Source: Paenisporosarcina sp. FSL H8-0542
GTDB taxonomy: Bacteria > Bacillota > Bacilli > Bacillales_A > Planococcaceae
Assembly (NCBI RefSeq): GCF_038632915.1
Contig: NZ_CP152050.1
Location: forward strand, 1,271,001 to 1,335,000
Direction: 5' to 3'
Length of the DNA: 64,000 nt
The position numbers were made by a program, and so were the translations under genes. Below, in pieces: positions 61,605-64,000 of the stretch; within the stretch, counting starts at the first letter, position 1; the number at the start of each line of letters is the position of its first letter. The notes beneath the pieces are model-generated. The model did not search any database, was not told the origin of the DNA, and saw nothing but the letters and a program-made list of their open reading frames with translations.

Positions 61605-62606
61605 TTGCGAAAAAAGTACGGAAAACTTCAAAAAAAAGAAAACATCATTGTCTTTCCGGGCATGGTGGACAGACTCATATCCGAAGGACTGAAACATGCT
61701 GAAGATTTTCAATATGATTTAGCAGTGGATTCAATTAGACAGGCCCTGACATACATAGAAGCTGATGAACAAACACTGGGTGTCTATGCATATTCATTGT
61801 ATGAAATTCGGGAATTCACTGAGGCTAAGACAGTTTGTGAGGAACTTTTGAAATTAGGTCCTACCTATTACTTTGAAACGATGGAGTTGTATGTAACGAT
61901 CCTGATGGAGCTACGCCAGTTCGGTGAGGTAAAAGAAATTTTGGAATCATTGCTTGAAGAAGGCGTTGTTTCTGAAGATAAAATAGATAAATTTGAACAA
62001 CTTCTCACATTGAATGAACGTGTGGCCAAACAAAAAAGTGATCGGATATTGGAAGATGTTCCTCATAACAATCAAATTGATGCAAGCTTATTTCAATACG
62101 AAACATTTTCTCGTTTCCCAGAAGATAAGCAACAGCAACTATTGGTTGAACTGGAAGGGGAAGATCTGACGCCAATAGAAAATGAACTGGTGACCATTAT
62201 TGAAGATGACCTAATATCACCCATAACGAAATCCTTCGCATTGTTATTGATGGTACACAAAAGAATAGATCGGAACATAACCATTGAAAAGTTCGGTTAT
62301 CGAACTGATATTATCCCTAAAGAGCTGTTAGACCCTTCCCAAACACCGATGGTCGAAGCTGTCCTAAACATGACGGAAGATGACCTCATTCAAAATCCAA
62401 CCAAACTGGAAATGGTTCATGATTTAATCATTCGTCACTCATTTGCAACGTATCCATTTGAATGGTTTTCGTTCGATGAGCAAGAAGTGGCTGAAGCTTA
62501 TATAAATTACGTAGGTGGCATGTTAGGGGAAGAAGTGACTTGCGAAGGGAAGTTGTATGACCTGCTCGTTAGGATTGATGTCCTCTTCGAAATGCGGAAC
62601 ATGTGA
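61605..62606 (+). CDS. ysoA: TPR-repeat protein (YsoA-like)
   Basis: 333 residues from TTG 61605 with AAAGGCGG upstream; the frame start at 61566 has none. Tandem TPR-like helices lie at about 15-110 (HAEDFQYDLAVDSIRQALTY, YAYSLYEIREFTEAKTVCEE, YVTILMELRQFGEVKEILES). The C-terminal part (about 190-333) is mixed helical. It is directly upstream of tig, as ysoA is in Bacillus. Likely a scaffold; partners unknown. Confidence 0.82.
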   Translation: MRKKYGKLQKKENIIVFPGMVDRLISEGLKHAEDFQYDLAVDSIRQALTYIEADEQTLGVYAYSLYEIREFTEAKTVCEELLKLGPTYYFETMELYVTILMELRQFGEVKEILESLLEEGVVSEDKIDKFEQLLTLNERVAKQKSDRILEDVPHNNQIDASLFQYETFSRFPEDKQQQLLVELEGEDLTPIENELVTIIEDDLISPITKSFALLLMVHKRIDRNITIEKFGYRTDIIPKELLDPSQTPMVEAVLNMTEDDLIQNPTKLEMVHDLIIRHSFATYPFEWFSFDEQEVAEAYINYVGGMLGEEVTCEGKLYDLLVRIDVLFEMRNM

Positions 62607-62612
62607 AAAAAG

Positions 62613-62640
62613 TTGAAAGTATCGGCGGTTATGCTATACT
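62613..62640 (+). promoter_or_regulatory. Promoter of tig
   Basis: TTGAAA (62613-62618), 16-bp spacer with TG one base before the -10, and TATACT (62635-62640). A 69-base leader follows. Confidence 0.75.
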
Positions 62641-62709
62641 AGAATGGTTGTCAAAATCATAGATAAGAATGATACTAAACAATTGAAATTAATGATGGAG
62701 GTTGAATAT

Positions 62710-63996
62710 ATGTCAGTGAAATGGGAAAAACAAGAAGGTAACACAGGTATTCTAACTGTAGAAGTTGAAGCAGCAAAAGTTAATGAAGGTTTAGATAAAG
62801 CTTTCAAAAAGGTTGTTAAAGAAATCAACGTACCAGGTTTCCGTAAAGGGAAAATGCCACGTAAAATGTTCGAACAACGTTTTGGTGCTGAGTCTTTATA
62901 CCAAGATGCTTTAGATTTCATTCTACCTGATGCATATGCTTCAGCAGTTGAAGAAGCTGGAATCGATCCTGTTGATCGTCCGGAAATCGACATCGAAAAA
63001 ATGGAGCAAGGTGAAAACTTGATTTTCAAAGCTACTGTTACAGTACGTCCTGAAGTAACTCTTGGAGATTACAAAGGCATTGAAGTTTCTAAACAAGACT
63101 CAAATGTAACTGATGAAGACATCGAAGCTCAATTAAAAGAACAACAAACACGTTTGGCTGAGCTAGTTGTTAAAGAAGACGAAGCAATCGTTGAAGGCGA
63201 TACAGCTGTTATCGATTTCGAAGGATTCCTTGGAGAAGAAGCATTTGAAGGCGGCGCTGGTGAAGACCACGCACTTGAAATTGGTTCTGGATCATTCATT
63301 CCAGGTTTCGAAGAGCAATTGGTTGGCTTAAAAGCTGGCGAACAAAAAGATGTAGTTGTTACTTTCCCTGAAGAATACCATGCAGCTGAACTTGCTGGTA
63401 AAGAAGCTACTTTCAAAGTAACTGTGAAAGAAGTAAAAGGAAAAGAACTTCCTGAATTAAACGATGATTTTGCAAAAGAAATCGATAGCGAAATTGAAGG
63501 TATCGATGCTCTTCGTACGAAATTAAAAGTACAAGCAATTGAAGAAAAGAAAAATGCGGCTGAAGCTGGATTCAAAGATGAGTTAGTTGAGAAAGTTGCT
63601 GAAAACGCAACAATCGATATTCCTCAAGCAATGATTGATGCAGAAGTAGATCGTATGTTAAATGACTTCGCACAACGTTTACAATCACAAGGTATGAACC
63701 TTGACCTTTACTACCAATTCTCAGGTCAAGACGAAAACGCACTTCGTGCACAAATGATTGAAGATGCTAACAAGCGTGTGAAAGTTTCCTTGACACTTGA
63801 AGCGATCGCTGAAGCAGAAGGCCTAACAGCTTCTGAAGAAGAAGTAAATGCTGAAATCGAAAAAATGTCTGGTCAATTCAACATGACTGCTGAACAAATT
63901 CGTACAGCACTTGGTGGTACTGGCGCACTTGAAAACGATATCCGTATGCAAAAAACAATCGACTTCTTAGTTGAAAACGCTAAAGTTACAGAATAA
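62710..63996 (+). CDS. tig: Trigger factor
   Basis: 428 residues from ATG 62710 with TGGAGG upstream; an in-frame ATG at 62644 lies in the leader and is rejected. The N-terminal ribosome-binding domain has the signature [13 protein letters not shown] (about 41-53). The FKBP-type PPIase follows ([20 protein letters not shown] and [17 protein letters not shown], about 160-245), then the helical substrate-binding arms. It is the ribosome-bound folding chaperone. Codon use is strongly biased, as for a highly expressed gene. Confidence 0.97.
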   Translation: MSVKWEKQEGNTGILTVEVEAAKVNEGLDKAFKKVVKEINVPGFRKGKMPRKMFEQRFGAESLYQDALDFILPDAYASAVEEAGIDPVDRPEIDIEKMEQGENLIFKATVTVRPEVTLGDYKGIEVSKQDSNVTDEDIEAQLKEQQTRLAELVVKEDEAIVEGDTAVIDFEGFLGEEAFEGGAGEDHALEIGSGSFIPGFEEQLVGLKAGEQKDVVVTFPEEYHAAELAGKEATFKVTVKEVKGKELPELNDDFAKEIDSEIEGIDALRTKLKVQAIEEKKNAAEAGFKDELVEKVAENATIDIPQAMIDAEVDRMLNDFAQRLQSQGMNLDLYYQFSGQDENALRAQMIEDANKRVKVSLTLEAIAEAEGLTASEEEVNAEIEKMSGQFNMTAEQIRTALGGTGALENDIRMQKTIDFLVENAKVTE

Positions 63997-64000
63997 TTTT

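Overview
The window looks like the chromosome of a low-GC, spore-forming Bacillales bacterium, most likely of the Planococcaceae (Sporosarcina, Paenisporosarcina or Psychrobacillus type). Reasons: conserved Bacillus-type gene order (zapA-cvpA-polX-mutS2, etfBA-trxA-uvrC-lysC, sdhCAB, gerE-murI-rph-rdgB-ysnB, ysoA-tig), the sporulation regulator gerE, a Bacillus-type lysine riboswitch before lysC, and a FadR operator before a fadR-like TetR gene. The genus is inference.

Layout. (1) 1-23510, core genome: cell division and DNA repair (zapA end, cvpA, polX with a poly-A frameshift, mutS2, uvrC), fatty-acid degradation under FadR (lcfA, fadR, fadB, etfB, etfA), thioredoxin, aspartokinase with riboswitch and internal start, succinate dehydrogenase, thioesterase, gerE, MarR, glutamate racemase, RNase PH, XTPase and a phosphodiesterase. 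(2) 23580-23938, a tRNA-Arg(UCU) gene split in its anticodon by a 285-nt group I intron. (3) 23941-49323, about 25.4 kb of AT-rich integrated DNA. It starts with a tyrosine integrase next to the tRNA and ends with a perfect 121-bp direct repeat of the 3' part of the intron plus the tRNA 3' exon. It has a replication-initiator-like gene, a serine recombinase, a LAGLIDADG endonuclease and no conjugation genes. Its cargo looks defence- and conflict-related: a membrane protein with a PcrA-type Tudor domain, a phosphoribosyltransferase/TOPRIM fusion, a DUF6602 nuclease-like protein, a RES-domain protein with 26 tandem 15-residue repeats, an HTH/SRA-like/HNH restriction protein, a DUF433/DUF5615 pair and a diadenylate-cyclase-like protein. 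Two diverged copies of one structured, apparently non-coding RNA lie 8 kb apart in it. (4) 49324-57816, a decayed 8.5-kb prophage at the same tRNA: broken integrase, repressor, holin and amidase, but intact cargo (ImmA, HipA-like kinase plus DUF3037, BRCT protein, an unknown 313-residue protein). A 12-bp tRNA 3'-end remnant closes it. (5) 57817-64000, chromosome again: the tRNA terminator, a zinc ribbon, an I-Ssp6803I-type intron-homing endonuclease, a KinB-like histidine kinase, a lipoprotein, a TPR protein and trigger factor.

In the core, lcfA-fadR-fadB-etfBA forms a beta-oxidation unit delivering electrons to ETF, and sdhCAB feeds the same quinone pool. In the island, genes are mostly single units with their own terminators, as in an accumulated defence cargo. 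The best candidates for undescribed biology are the duplicated structured RNA (35165-35588 and 43602-43987), the repeat-RES protein, the PRTase-TOPRIM fusion, the DAC-like protein, and the use of an intron-split tRNA as attachment site.
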